NCBI RefSeq assembly: GCF_022179465.1
Contig: NZ_BPQV01000005.1
Coordinates: forward strand, 248,001 to 312,000
Direction: 5' to 3'
DNA from: Methylobacterium organophilum
Lineage (GTDB): Bacteria; Pseudomonadota; Alphaproteobacteria; Rhizobiales; Beijerinckiaceae
Length of the DNA: 64,000 bases
The first letter of the stretch is position 1, and each line of letters opens with the position of its first letter. The position numbers were made by a program, and so were the translations under genes. Shown here in pieces: positions 1 through 9,045 of the stretch. A model generated the notes under the pieces. The model was not told the DNA's origin and did no database searches. It worked only from the letters and a program-made list of their open reading frames with translations.

Positions 1-2525
1 CGCAGATCACCACCGGCTCGCTGGGCAAGCTGCCGATGGACCGGGCGACGCCCTTCGAAGTGCAGCTCGTCACCAAGGGCCGGCTGGTGAAGCCGGAGGA
101 ATTCGCCAACATCGTCCTGCGGGCCAATCCCGACGGCTCGGTGGTGCGGGTCTCGGATGTGGGCCGGGTCGAGCTCGGCTCCGAGCAATACGGCGTCACC
201 TCGAATTTCGACGGCAAGCCCTCGGCCACGCTCGGCATCTTCCAGAACCCGGACGCCAACGCCGTCGAGGTGATGAACGGGACGCGCGCCACCATGGCGG
301 AGCTCGCCCGGCGCTTCCCCCCGGGCCTGCACTACAAGATCGCCCTCGATTCCACGGAGTTCGTCAAGGAGGCGATCTTCGAGGTGGTGCGCACGCTGAT
401 CGAGGCGATCGCCATCGTGATCGTGGTCACCTTCGTCTTCCTGCAGAACTGGCGGGCGACGCTGATCCCGACCATCGCCGTGCCCGTGGCGCTGATCGGC
501 ACCTTCGGGCCGATGGCGCTGCTCGGCTTCTCCTTCAACACCCTGAGCCTGCTCGGCCTCGTCCTGGCGGTCGGCCTCGTGGTCGACGACGCCATCATCG
601 TGGTGGAGAACACCGAGCGCCTGATGGCGGAGGGCCTGGAGCCCAAGCCCGCGGCGCGGGAGGCGGTCAACGAGGTCGGCGGCCCGGTCATCGCCACGAC
701 CCTGGTGCTCGCCGCCCTGTTCGTGCCGGTCGCCTTCATCCCGGGCCTGACCGGCCAGCTCTACAACCAGTTCGCGCTCACCATCGCGATCTCGGTGCTG
801 ATCTCGGCCGTCGTCTCCCTGACCCTGACGCCGGCGCTCTGCGGCCTGCTGCTGCGCCCGCACGAACGGACGCGGCATCCCTGGTGGCTGCGACCGCTCG
901 ACGGGTTCAACACGGCGCTCGACGGGGCGGCCCGCTTCGTCGTGGCCGCGATCGGGCTGCTCGCCCGGCACGTGGTGCTCACCCTCCTCGTCTTCGCCCT
1001 GTTCGCGGGGGCGACCGTGCTGCTGCTCCAGCAACGGCCGACCGGCTTCGTGCCGGAGGAGGACCAGGGCTATCTCTACGCGGAGGTGGCGATGCCCCTC
1101 GGCGCCTCGGTGCAGCGCACGGAGGCGATGAATGCCCGCTTCGGCGCGGCGTTGCGCGCCCGCGACGACGTCGACCACACCATCGGCGTGAGCGGGCGCA
1201 GCTTCCTCGCCGACACCGTCGCCCCGTTCTACGGCTTCAACATCCCGGTCATGAAACCCTGGGACGCGCGCACGACCATGGTCAACGACCTGATCGCGGA
1301 GATGGAGACGCGCTTCAAGAACGACCCGGACGGGCAGGTGCGCATCGCCAATCCCTCGCCTCTGCCGGGGCTCGGCACCCGCGGCGGCCTGACCCTGGAG
1401 ATCCAGGACCGCTCCGGCAATGGCGGGCTCGGGCTTGCCAGGACCGCCAACGACTTCGTCGCGAAGATCAAGGCGCTGCCCGGGGTGAGCGGCGCCACGC
1501 CGACCACGGATTGGGGGGTGCCGCAGATCCGCCTCGACATCGACCGGGCCAAGGCCGAGCAGCTCGGCGTGCCCCTCTCCCGGCTGTTCGAAGCCCTGGG
1601 CACCTATGTGGGCTCGAGCTTCGTCAACCTCTTCAACCGCTTCGGCTTCGTCTACCAGGTCTATGTGCAGAGCGAGGCCTCGGGGCGGCGCCAGTTCCAG
1701 GACCTGGAGGCGCTGACCGTGCTCAACGTGGAGGGCCAGCCCGTGCGGCTCGGCTCCCTGGTCCAGCCGCATTTCACCACCGGGCCGACGGCGGTCCTGT
1801 CCTACAACACCTACCCGGCGATCGAGGTGGCGGTGACGATCGACCCGAGCTCCAGCTCCGGCACGATCATCGAGGCGGTCGAGCAGCTGGCGGGGGAATT
1901 GCCGAGCAGCTTCTCGATCGAGTGGACCGAGGTCGCCTACCAGGAGAAGATCGCCGGCAACTTCGCGCCGATCATCTTCGGGCTCGGCGTGTTCATGATC
2001 TTCTGCTTCCTGGCCGGCCAGTACGAATCCCTGCGGCTGCCCCTCGTGATCCTGCTCGCGACCCCGCTGGCGATCTTCGGGGCGGTCGGCTTCCTGGCCT
2101 TGCGCGACATGCCCCTCGACGTGTTCGGGCAGATCGGGCTGCTGCTCCTCGTCGGCCTGGCGGCCAAGAACGCGATCCTGCTCGTCTCCTTCGCCGAGGA
2201 ATTGCGGCAGCAGGGCGAGGACGCGCTGGAAGCGGCCAGGCACGCGACGCGGATGCGCATGCGCCCGATCCTGATGACCTCCTTCGCCTTCATCCTGGGC
2301 TCGGTACCCCTGGCCATCGCCAGCGGGGCGGGGGCGAATGCCCGGCTCTCCATGGGCACGGTGGTGATCGGCGGCCTGCTGGTGGCCACGATCCTGACCC
2401 TGTTCGTCACCCCGGTCTTCTACGTCGCCGCGGAGCGCCTGCGGGGCGGGGAGGGGGATCAATCCCGCGCGAGGAAGCCCGAGAGCGGGCCGGACAGCCG
2501 GCAGACCACCCCGGCCGCGTCGTAA
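1..2525 (+). CDS. RND multidrug efflux inner-membrane pump, AcrB/HAE1 type (5' end outside window)
   Basis: The reading frame is open from base 3, so the gene enters from the left edge and its first roughly 220 residues are missing. It ends at a TAA at 2523-2525. What remains matches AcrB-type proton-driven pumps: the second half of the first porter domain, then a transmembrane block with FLQNWRATLIPTIAVPVALI and the charged helix GLVVDDAIIVVEN, whose paired Asp residues carry protons. A second periplasmic loop and a second transmembrane block ending LFVTPVFYVAAERL follow. Such pumps export drugs or solvents with a periplasmic adaptor and an outer-membrane channel, both presumably upstream of the window. 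The last 67 bp overlap convergently with the end of the histidine kinase gene. The substrate cannot be told from sequence. The truncation is only the window edge, not a pseudogene. Confidence 0.93.
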   Translation, partial: QITTGSLGKLPMDRATPFEVQLVTKGRLVKPEEFANIVLRANPDGSVVRVSDVGRVELGSEQYGVTSNFDGKPSATLGIFQNPDANAVEVMNGTRATMAELARRFPPGLHYKIALDSTEFVKEAIFEVVRTLIEAIAIVIVVTFVFLQNWRATLIPTIAVPVALIGTFGPMALLGFSFNTLSLLGLVLAVGLVVDDAIIVVENTERLMAEGLEPKPAAREAVNEVGGPVIATTLVLAALFVPVAFIPGLTGQLYNQFALTIAISVLISAVVSLTLTPALCGLLLRPHERTRHPWWLRPLDGFNTALDGAARFVVAAIGLLARHVVLTLLVFALFAGATVLLLQQRPTGFVPEEDQGYLYAEVAMPLGASVQRTEAMNARFGAALRARDDVDHTIGVSGRSFLADTVAPFYGFNIPVMKPWDARTTMVNDLIAEMETRFKNDPDGQVRIANPSPLPGLGTRGGLTLEIQDRSGNGGLGLARTANDFVAKIKALPGVSGATPTTDWGVPQIRLDIDRAKAEQLGVPLSRLFEALGTYVGSSFVNLFNRFGFVYQVYVQSEASGRRQFQDLEALTVLNVEGQPVRLGSLVQPHFTTGPTAVLSYNTYPAIEVAVTIDPSSSSGTIIEAVEQLAGELPSSFSIEWTEVAYQEKIAGNFAPIIFGLGVFMIFCFLAGQYESLRLPLVILLATPLAIFGAVGFLALRDMPLDVFGQIGLLLLVGLAAKNAILLVSFAEELRQQGEDALEAARHATRMRMRPILMTSFAFILGSVPLAIASGAGANARLSMGTVVIGGLLVATILTLFVTPVFYVAAERLRGGEGDQSRARKPESGPDSRQTTPAAS

Positions 2526-5263
2526 TCGACCGCGACCTCGCCGCCCACCGCCCCGGACAGGCCGCGCTCGATCAGCCGCGAGCCGAAGCCGGTGCGGGCC
2601 GGCGGCGTCACCGGCGGGCCGCCGCTCTCCTGCCAGCGCATGTTCAGCCGGGGCTCGGCCGCGCCGTCGGCGACGATCTCCCAGGTGATGCCGACGCGGC
2701 CCTCGGGCACGGAGAGGGCGCCGTACTTGGCCGCGTTGGTGGCGAGCTCGTGCAGCATCAGGGTGAGGGGGAGGGCGGCGGCCGCCCCCACCTGGATCGG
2801 CGGCCCGGCGAGGCGGAAGCGGCCGGCCTGGCCGTCGTCGTGGCTGGCGAGGGCCCCGGCGATCAGGGCCTCCATGTCGGCGGCCTCGCTCGAGCCGTCG
2901 AGCAGGATGTCGTGCGCCTTGCCGAGGGCGATCAGGCGCGCCACCAGGGTCTTCTTGGCCGTCTCGACCTCGGTGACGTTGCGCAGGCTCTGCGCCGCGA
3001 TGGCCTGCGCCATGGCCAGGGTGTTCTTGAGCCGGTGGGAGAGCTCGCGGTTGAGCAGGCGCTGCTGCTCCTCGGCCTGGATGCGGGCGACGGCCCCCCA
3101 GGCGCGCTCGGCGATCTCGCGGGCGAAATCGACCTCGCCGCTCGACCAGTCGCGGGCGGCGGCGGACTGGGCGAAGAGCACGCCGACCAGGGCGCCGCGC
3201 CGGACCAGGGGCACCTCGACCGCCGCGCCGATTCCCGCCCGCGCATAGGCGGCGGCGCGCGCCGGGGGAAGCTCCGCCGCGGCATCCCGCAGCACGCAGA
3301 CCGCCCCCCGGGCGAGCTCGGGGAGCCGCAGGGGGAGCGCGGCGGCGGCATGGGTGCCGGCTAGGCTCGGCAGGGCACCCGCGCTCCAGTCCCGCTCGAC
3401 GGTGAGCGTCGCCTCGGCGCCGTCGGGGAAGGCGTAGCCGGCCCGGTCGAGATCGAGGCTGCGGCCGAGGAGGGCCGCCGTCGCCTCGGCGATCTCGGCG
3501 GTGCTGCCCGCGTCCCGCAGGCGGTCCCCGAGGGCGATCAGGGCGCGCTGGCACTCCGCCGCCCGGCGCTCCTCGGTGATGTCCTCGATCATCGCCGTGA
3601 CCTGGATCTCGTCGCCGCGCCATTGCGAGACGAGGTTGACCCGGGCCCAGATCAGCCGTCCGTCCTTGCGCCGGTAGCGCTTCTCCAGGGTCTCCTGCAT
3701 GATCTCGCCGGCGGCCAGCCGGCGATGGAGCCGGTCGCGTTCCTCCGCATCCTCCTCCGGCGTCCATTGCGCCACCGACTGGCCGACGATGTCGGCGGGC
3801 TCCGCCGCCCAGATCGCGCAGAGCTTGGCGTTGACGCGCAGGGCCTTCAGGCTGCGCGGCTCGAGCTGGACGATGCCGACATTGGCGCCCTCGAACACCG
3901 CCCGGAACTGGGCCTCGGCCCGCTTGCGCTCGGTGAGGTCGAGCATCGCCCCGATCATGCGGACCGGCCGGCCGGCGGGATCGCGCACCATCGAGCCCCG
4001 GTCGAACACGTCGGCATAGCTGCCGTCGGCCCGCAGGAAGCGGTATTCGTGCCGCCAGTCCATCGCCCGGCCGGCGATGACGGCGCGGATATCCGCCTCG
4101 ACGCCGGCCCGGTCCTCGGGATGGACGTGGTCGAGCCACCAGCCGCCGGTCGGCGCGATCCGGGCGGGATCCCAGCCATAGGCGGTGAGCAGGGCCTCGT
4201 TCCACAGGACGTGGTCGGCGACGAGGTCCCAGTCCCAGATCGCGTCGTTGGTGGCGTGGGTGACGAGGCGGTAGCGCTCCTCGGTCGCCAGGATCTCGGC
4301 CTGGGCGCGGCGCTCGGCGGAGATGTCGCGCACCGTGCCGACGAAGCGGGTCGGGCGGCCCTCGACGCTGGTCAGCCGGCCGCGGGCCGCGATCCAGCGC
4401 AGGACGTTCCCGTCGGCGGCGACGGTGCGGTACTCGCAGTCGAACACGCCCGAGCCGGCGGGATCGAGGGCCGCCCGCACCGCCGCGTCGGTCCGCGCCC
4501 GGTCCTCCGGGTGGAGGCCGGAGAGGAAGGCGCCCTCGTAGCTGACCGGATCCTCCGGCCCGAGGCCGAACATCTCCCGGGTGCGGGCGTCCCAGATCAG
4601 GGTGCCGGTGACGAGGTCGTAGTCGAAGATGCCGACGCCGGTCGCCTCCACGGCGAGCCGCAGGCGCAGGGCGCTCTCGGCGAGGGCGGCGGCACTGGCC
4701 CGCAGCTCCCGCTCCTCCCGGGACCGGCGGGCGAGGTCGGCGTCGCGGGCCTCGACGCTGCGGCGCAGGGCGAGCTGGAGCATCACCTGGCGGGCCAGCG
4801 CCTCGAGCCCGGTCATCTGGGCCGGGGACAGCCCGCCGGGGCGGGGATGCGTGTCGAGGATGCAGAGCGAGCCGAGGCCGTAGCCCTCCGGCGTCACCAG
4901 GGGGGCGCCGGCGTAGAAGCGCAGATGGGGCGGCCCGGTCACCAGCGTGTTGGCGCGGGTGCGGGGGTCCGCGGCGAGGTCGGGGATGACCAGGATGCCG
5001 GACTGCTCGAGGGCATGGGCGCAGACCGACTGCGCCAGGGACGTCTCGCAGGGCTCGAAGCCGACCCGCGCCTTGAACCACTGGCGGTCCTCGGCGACGA
5101 AGCTGATCAGGGCGGTCGGCGCCACGCAGAGCCGGCTCGCGATCAGCACGATATCGTCGAAATCGGGTTCCGGCGGCGTGTCGAGGATGTCGTATCCGTC
5201 GAGGGCGGCGAGCCTCCCGGCATCCGCGACGGCCTCTGGCAACTCGGGAGACCGGGCACTCAT
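2459..5263 (-). CDS. Multi-sensor HWE-family histidine kinase (GAF, three PAS, GAF, HWE kinase)
   Basis: This 934-residue soluble sensor kinase has no membrane segment. The order is an N-terminal GAF domain (about 25-165), three PAS/PAC units (about 205-570, each ending in a PAC-like stretch such as RFVGTVRDISAERR), a second GAF (about 590-730) and an HWE kinase module. The phospho-acceptor box is ELSHRLKNTLAMAQ with His743. The N box reads HELATNAAKYGALS near 838, and WQE is the WxE signature; these are the hallmarks of the HWE family common in Rhizobiales, often linked to light or general-stress signalling. The frame is open for 61 more codons upstream, but the ATG at 5263 begins directly before the GAF domain. 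No cognate response regulator lies beside it; the next gene on the strand is a Crp/Fnr-type regulator 64 bp upstream. The signal sensed is unknown. Confidence 0.9.
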   Translation of the reverse strand: MSARSPELPEAVADAGRLAALDGYDILDTPPEPDFDDIVLIASRLCVAPTALISFVAEDRQWFKARVGFEPCETSLAQSVCAHALEQSGILVIPDLAADPRTRANTLVTGPPHLRFYAGAPLVTPEGYGLGSLCILDTHPRPGGLSPAQMTGLEALARQVMLQLALRRSVEARDADLARRSREERELRASAAALAESALRLRLAVEATGVGIFDYDLVTGTLIWDARTREMFGLGPEDPVSYEGAFLSGLHPEDRARTDAAVRAALDPAGSGVFDCEYRTVAADGNVLRWIAARGRLTSVEGRPTRFVGTVRDISAERRAQAEILATEERYRLVTHATNDAIWDWDLVADHVLWNEALLTAYGWDPARIAPTGGWWLDHVHPEDRAGVEADIRAVIAGRAMDWRHEYRFLRADGSYADVFDRGSMVRDPAGRPVRMIGAMLDLTERKRAEAQFRAVFEGANVGIVQLEPRSLKALRVNAKLCAIWAAEPADIVGQSVAQWTPEEDAEERDRLHRRLAAGEIMQETLEKRYRRKDGRLIWARVNLVSQWRGDEIQVTAMIEDITEERRAAECQRALIALGDRLRDAGSTAEIAEATAALLGRSLDLDRAGYAFPDGAEATLTVERDWSAGALPSLAGTHAAAALPLRLPELARGAVCVLRDAAAELPPARAAAYARAGIGAAVEVPLVRRGALVGVLFAQSAAARDWSSGEVDFAREIAERAWGAVARIQAEEQQRLLNRELSHRLKNTLAMAQAIAAQSLRNVTEVETAKKTLVARLIALGKAHDILLDGSSEAADMEALIAGALASHDDGQAGRFRLAGPPIQVGAAAALPLTLMLHELATNAAKYGALSVPEGRVGITWEIVADGAAEPRLNMRWQESGGPPVTPPARTGFGSRLIERGLSGAVGGEVAVDYDAAGVVCRLSGPLSGFLARD

Positions 5264-5327
5264 CGGTCGGTCGGCTCGCGCGGCGTCGGGGCGATGTCGG
5301 GCCGCCGCCGGAGCGGAGACCGGCCCC

Positions 5328-6149
5328 TCAGGCGATCGGGGCGTCCGGCGCGGTCGCACCGTTGCCGCCCTTGCCCTGCACGGGGTCGGGATCGATCGCG
5401 ATGAAGCGGCCGCTGCGGCTGCACACTGCGCCGAGCACGGTTTCAAAGTGCCGCTTGACGCTGGCGTGGCACTCGCAGGCGGCGGCCTCGACCTCGGTGC
5501 GGTTCAGGATCGTGATGCGGCCGCGGCCGATGGCGATCAGGCCCTGGTCCTGCAGCGAGCGCAGGATCCGGGTCAGGTAGGTCCGCTGCACGCCGAGCAT
5601 GGCGGCCAGCACCTCCTGCGTCACCGGCAGGACGGGCGTGTCGAGCCGGTCCTGAAGGGTCATCAGCCAGCGCATGCAGCGCTGCTCGATCGGGTGGAGG
5701 GCGTTGCAGGCCACCGCCTGCAGCACCTGGGCAAGCAGGCAGTCCGAATAGCGGGTGAACAGGTTGCGCAGGGTCTCCGAGCGGCGCTTGGCCTCCTGCA
5801 GGCGGCGCACGTCGATGCGCAGGGCCGGCCCCGGGATCTGCACGACCGCGTTGGCGGAAGCCGGCAGGCCCCCGTTGCTGACGACGCCGCCGACCGCGCC
5901 CTCGCGGCCGACGGTCGCGGTCTGGGCGCTGCGCCCGTCCGCCATCTCGATGACGAGGGTGATCACCGTGAATTCGCAGGGGAAGGTGACGAAGCCGACC
6001 TCGCTGCCGGCGGAGAAGATCACCTCGCCGCGCTGGTGCTCCCACCGCTCCAGATAGGGGGCGAGGAGCGCCCTGTCGTCCGGGCTCAAAGCCTTGAGGA
6101 GGAGGTTTCCTTCGAACAGGGGCTCGCGAGCCGCCGACATGGTCGACAT
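5328..6149 (-). CDS. Crp/Fnr-family transcriptional regulator
   Basis: A 273-residue regulator with an N-terminal cyclic-nucleotide-binding-like beta barrel (about 15-140, including RGEVIFSAGSEVGF and EGAVGGVV) and a C-terminal winged helix of the Crp_2 type. The recognition region reads LPVTQEVLAAMLGVQRTYLT. There is no Cys cluster at the N terminus, so an oxygen-sensing Fe-S FNR is unlikely. The usual cAMP-contact arginine motif is also not evident, so the ligand is unknown. I chose the ATG at 6149; an in-frame ATG at 6140 and an upstream extension to 6230 are possible. The gene sits upstream of the HWE kinase on the same strand, which may suggest a shared stress-response role (inference). 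Confidence 0.85.
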   Translation of the reverse strand: MSTMSAAREPLFEGNLLLKALSPDDRALLAPYLERWEHQRGEVIFSAGSEVGFVTFPCEFTVITLVIEMADGRSAQTATVGREGAVGGVVSNGGLPASANAVVQIPGPALRIDVRRLQEAKRRSETLRNLFTRYSDCLLAQVLQAVACNALHPIEQRCMRWLMTLQDRLDTPVLPVTQEVLAAMLGVQRTYLTRILRSLQDQGLIAIGRGRITILNRTEVEAAACECHASVKRHFETVLGAVCSRSGRFIAIDPDPVQGKGGNGATAPDAPIA

Positions 6150-6291
6150 GATGACGCTTTGTTCACGCTTCGTATCAGGTGCTCGTAGCGCAAACACCTT
6201 CGATCGTCTGTCCACTAGTAGACAGATCAATCGACCATTCGTTCAATTTGTTCCTAATATCGGGTCCACTTGCACCGCAAGGCCGGGCCCG

Positions 6292-7134
6292 TCATTTCTC
6301 CGTACAGAGGCCGCGGCTCGACAGGCGGCGATGCTCCCGCGGATCGCAATCGGTCGCCAGGAACGAGGCCCATTCGGCCTGGGTGCCGTAGAAGGCGTTC
6401 CGGTCCACGTCCCCGCGCACGCCCGGCACGCGGCCGGTCGAGGTGAACTGCCAGAGCATCCACTGGCGGTTGGCGAAGCGCTGCTCGGGCTCCGCCGCGG
6501 TGGAGCGCACCCAGTGCGGGTAATCGGGCAGCTCGCCTTCCAGCACGTCCCGGTGGAAGGTGATGTCGGTGTAGATGATCGGGCGCTTGCCGGTGTAGCG
6601 CTCCATCTCGTCGAGCATGTACTGGATCATGCCCAGCGCCTGGGCCTTGGGCAGCCGCTTCGGGCAGGCGACGGAATGGCCGTTCCACTCCACGTCCAGC
6701 ACCGGGGGCAGGGCGGTCGGGTCGTTGGGCACGTTCCGCTTGAACCAGTCCATCTGCTCCTTGGCGGAGCGGCACCAGAACACGAAATGGTAGGCGCCGC
6801 GGGGCACGCCGGCCCGGCCGGCCCCCTCCCAGTTCTCGCGGAAGCGCTCGTCCACGTGGTCGCCGCCCTCGGTCGCCTTGATGAAGGCGAACTGGGTGCC
6901 CGCGCCCCGGACCGAGGCCCAGTCGATCGGGCCCTGCCACTTGGAGATGTCGATGCCCTGGATCGGGTGGCGCTTGGCCCGGGCCACACCGGGATGGGGC
7001 TTGGCGTCGCCCTTTGTGGGGTAGAAGCTCGTGTCGGCGGCGCAGGCGGCCAGGCTCGACAGGGCGAGGGCGGCGGCCAGCCGCTTGAGGCGCGGCACGC
7101 AGGCCAGAACCGTCTTCGCGATCTCCAGCGACAT
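6292..7134 (-). CDS. GH25-family lysozyme-like lipoprotein
   Basis: A 280-residue protein with a type II signal peptide ending in the lipobox LAAC, followed by a glycoside hydrolase family 25 (Chalaropsis lysozyme) domain. Diagnostic stretches are QGIDISKWQGPIDW with the first catalytic Asp, FIKATEGGDHVD, GAYHFVFW, VLDVEWNG with the Asp-x-Glu pair, and RPIIYTDITFHRD. GH25 enzymes cut the beta-1,4 link between N-acetylmuramic acid and N-acetylglucosamine, so a role in peptidoglycan turnover in the periplasm is likely. The frame also allows an ATG at 7167; the ATG at 7134 gives a more normal signal peptide. It is transcribed away from the DUF488 gene and stands alone. Confidence 0.9.
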   Translation of the reverse strand: MSLEIAKTVLACVPRLKRLAAALALSSLAACAADTSFYPTKGDAKPHPGVARAKRHPIQGIDISKWQGPIDWASVRGAGTQFAFIKATEGGDHVDERFRENWEGAGRAGVPRGAYHFVFWCRSAKEQMDWFKRNVPNDPTALPPVLDVEWNGHSVACPKRLPKAQALGMIQYMLDEMERYTGKRPIIYTDITFHRDVLEGELPDYPHWVRSTAAEPEQRFANRQWMLWQFTSTGRVPGVRGDVDRNAFYGTQAEWASFLATDCDPREHRRLSSRGLCTEK

Positions 7135-7336
7135 CGAGGCCCCGCAACCGTCTTCGCGCCAATGCATGGCTATTGGTTGCCCTGGGCGCGGTTAAGAGAG
7201 GTTTGACGCCATTGCGGCGAATTTCCGGTAGCCGTTGTAGGGGAGGCACATCGCGAGGACCTTCCCACGACAATCCTCAGGGGGCGTGGCCCGCAAGCCT
7301 CAAGAAGAGCCCGCGTTTTCGGATCGCCGTCACATC

Positions 7337-7777
7337 ATGAAGACTCTGTTCACCATAGGATACGAGGGCCTCGATCCGGAGCGCCTGCACGCGGCGCTCA
7401 AGGAGGCGGGGGTGGCAACGCTCGCCGACGTGCGGGCGGTGGCCAATTCCCGCAAGCGCGGATTCTCGAAGGGCGCCCTGAAGGCCGGGCTGGAGGAGGC
7501 GGGCCTCGGCTACGCGCATCTGCGGGCGCTGGGCACGCCGAAGGCCGGCCGCGAGGCCGCCCGCGCCCACGATGCCGGGCTGATGCGGAGGATCTATTGC
7601 GAGGAGGTGCTCGACACCGCCGACGGGGGGCTCGCCCTCGACGCCCTGGCCGAACTCGCGGGCAGGGCGCCGGTCTGCCTGCTCTGCTTCGAGCGCGATC
7701 CCGAGCGCTGCCACCGGCGGGTGCTGGCCGAGCGCCTGGCGGCGCGCGGCTTCGCCACGGTCGACCTGTTCGGGTGA
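7337..7777 (+). CDS. DUF488 family protein
   Basis: A 146-residue cytoplasmic protein starting MKTLFTIGYEG, the typical opening of DUF488 proteins. It continues with LADVRAVANSRKRGFSK and ends with the conserved CLLCFERDPERCHRRVLAERL, whose Cys and His residues are characteristic of the family. The biochemical role of DUF488 is not established. An upstream in-frame ATG at 7286 exists, but family alignment supports 7337. Its stop lies 13 bp from the stop of the convergent hydroxyacid dehydrogenase gene. Confidence 0.9.
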   Translation: MKTLFTIGYEGLDPERLHAALKEAGVATLADVRAVANSRKRGFSKGALKAGLEEAGLGYAHLRALGTPKAGREAARAHDAGLMRRIYCEEVLDTADGGLALDALAELAGRAPVCLLCFERDPERCHRRVLAERLAARGFATVDLFG

Positions 7778-7790
7778 GCCCCGCCCAGGC

Positions 7791-8795
7791 TCAGAGCATG
7801 CTGGGCAGGATGCGGTCCGGCGGCCGGTGGCCGTCCATGAAGGTCTTGATGTTGATGATGACCTTCTCGCCCATGTCGACGCGGCTCTCGTGGGTGGCCG
7901 AGCCCATATGCGGCAGCAGCACCACCTTGCCGTTGCGGGCGAGGCGCACGAGGCGCGGGCTCACTGCCGGCTCCTGCTCGAACACGTCGAGGCCCGCCCC
8001 GCCGATCTCGCCGGCCTCGATCAGGCGCGCCAGGGCGTTCTCGTCGATCACCTCGCCGCGGGCGGTGTTCACCACCACGGCCTCGGGCTTCAGGAGCTTG
8101 AGGCGGCGGGCGGAGAGCAGGTGATAGGTCGCCGGCGTGTGCGGGCAGTTGACCGAGACGATGTCGACCCGGGCGAGCATCTGGTCGAGGGATTCCCAGT
8201 AGGTCGCCCCCGTCTCCTCCTCGATGCTCGCGGGCACGCGGCGGCGGTTGTGATAGTGGATCGACAGGCCGAAGGCCCTGGCGCGGCGGGCGAGGGCCTG
8301 GCCGATCCGGCCCATGCCGACGATGCCGAGGCGCTTGCCGGTGATGCGGCGCCCGAGCATCCAGGTCGGCGACCAGCCGGTGGTCCAGTCGTCGTCGGGG
8401 ATGATGCGCGCCCCCTCCGCCACCCGCCGGGCCACGGCGAGGATCAGCGCCATGGTCATGTCGGCGGTGTCCTCGGTCAGCACGCCGGGGGTGTTGGTGA
8501 CGGTGATGCCCCGCTCCAGGGCCACGGCCACGTCGATGTGATCGACGCCGTTGCCGAAATTCGCGATGAGCCGCAGGTTCGGACCGGCCTGGGCGAGCAG
8601 GGCGGAATCGATCTCGTCGGTCACGGTGGGCACCAGCACGTCCGCCTCGCGCAGGGCGACGGCGAGCGCCTCGGCCGACATCGGCGCATCGTCATGGTTG
8701 AGGCGCGTGTCGAAGAGCTCGCGCATGCGCGTCTCGACCGCGTCCGGCAGGCGCCGCGTCACCACGACCAGCGGCTTGCGCTTGAACGACGACAT
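7791..8795 (-). CDS. D-2-hydroxyacid dehydrogenase (glyoxylate/hydroxypyruvate reductase, GyaR type)
   Basis: A 334-residue NAD(P)-dependent oxidoreductase of the D-isomer-specific 2-hydroxyacid dehydrogenase family. The Rossmann signature is GIVGMGRIGQALARRA. The catalytic Arg, Glu and His lie in NTARGEVIDE, LDVFEQEP and LPHMGSATHES. The closest described type reduces glyoxylate or hydroxypyruvate to glycolate or D-glycerate. In a serine-cycle methylotroph this would act beside the main hydroxypyruvate reductase HprA, but this protein looks more like the GyaR branch. Substrate specificity is inferred. It is a single gene, convergent with DUF488. Confidence 0.9.
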   Translation of the reverse strand: MSSFKRKPLVVVTRRLPDAVETRMRELFDTRLNHDDAPMSAEALAVALREADVLVPTVTDEIDSALLAQAGPNLRLIANFGNGVDHIDVAVALERGITVTNTPGVLTEDTADMTMALILAVARRVAEGARIIPDDDWTTGWSPTWMLGRRITGKRLGIVGMGRIGQALARRARAFGLSIHYHNRRRVPASIEEETGATYWESLDQMLARVDIVSVNCPHTPATYHLLSARRLKLLKPEAVVVNTARGEVIDENALARLIEAGEIGGAGLDVFEQEPAVSPRLVRLARNGKVVLLPHMGSATHESRVDMGEKVIINIKTFMDGHRPPDRILPSML

Positions 8796-9045
8796 GACCC
8801 CCTCCCGGCACCACGCGCGGCACCCGACTGACCTCGCCGGCGGCTCCGGCCCGGCTTACGCTCCCTTAACCACGTCCCGGCCAGATGGGGCGGAATGCGG
8901 CATCGGGTGGGGAGAGCCGGCGGGCTGCCCGCGTCTTCCGGCCTCTCTACCAGAGCGACGGGCGAAGACAATGCGGGCGGCCGGTCCGGCGCCCTTCCGC
9001 GCCCCGAACGCCGCCTGCGACAGGATCCCGGGCAGGAGACCGACG

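Noticed and set aside
1-2525. Truncated RND gene as a pseudogene
   Set aside because: The frame is open to the left window edge and matches the middle of AcrB-type pumps, so the truncation comes from the window boundary.
884-3364. Long plus-strand ORF of 826 codons across the pump and kinase genes
   Set aside because: It is a shadow frame: low-complexity Arg/Ala/Gly-rich translation, out of frame with the pump and antisense to the kinase, both of which have clear motifs.
3623-5404. 593-codon ORF antisense to the HWE kinase
   Set aside because: No domain is recognisable and the composition is typical of antisense frames in GC-rich DNA; the GAF/PAS/HWE gene explains the region.
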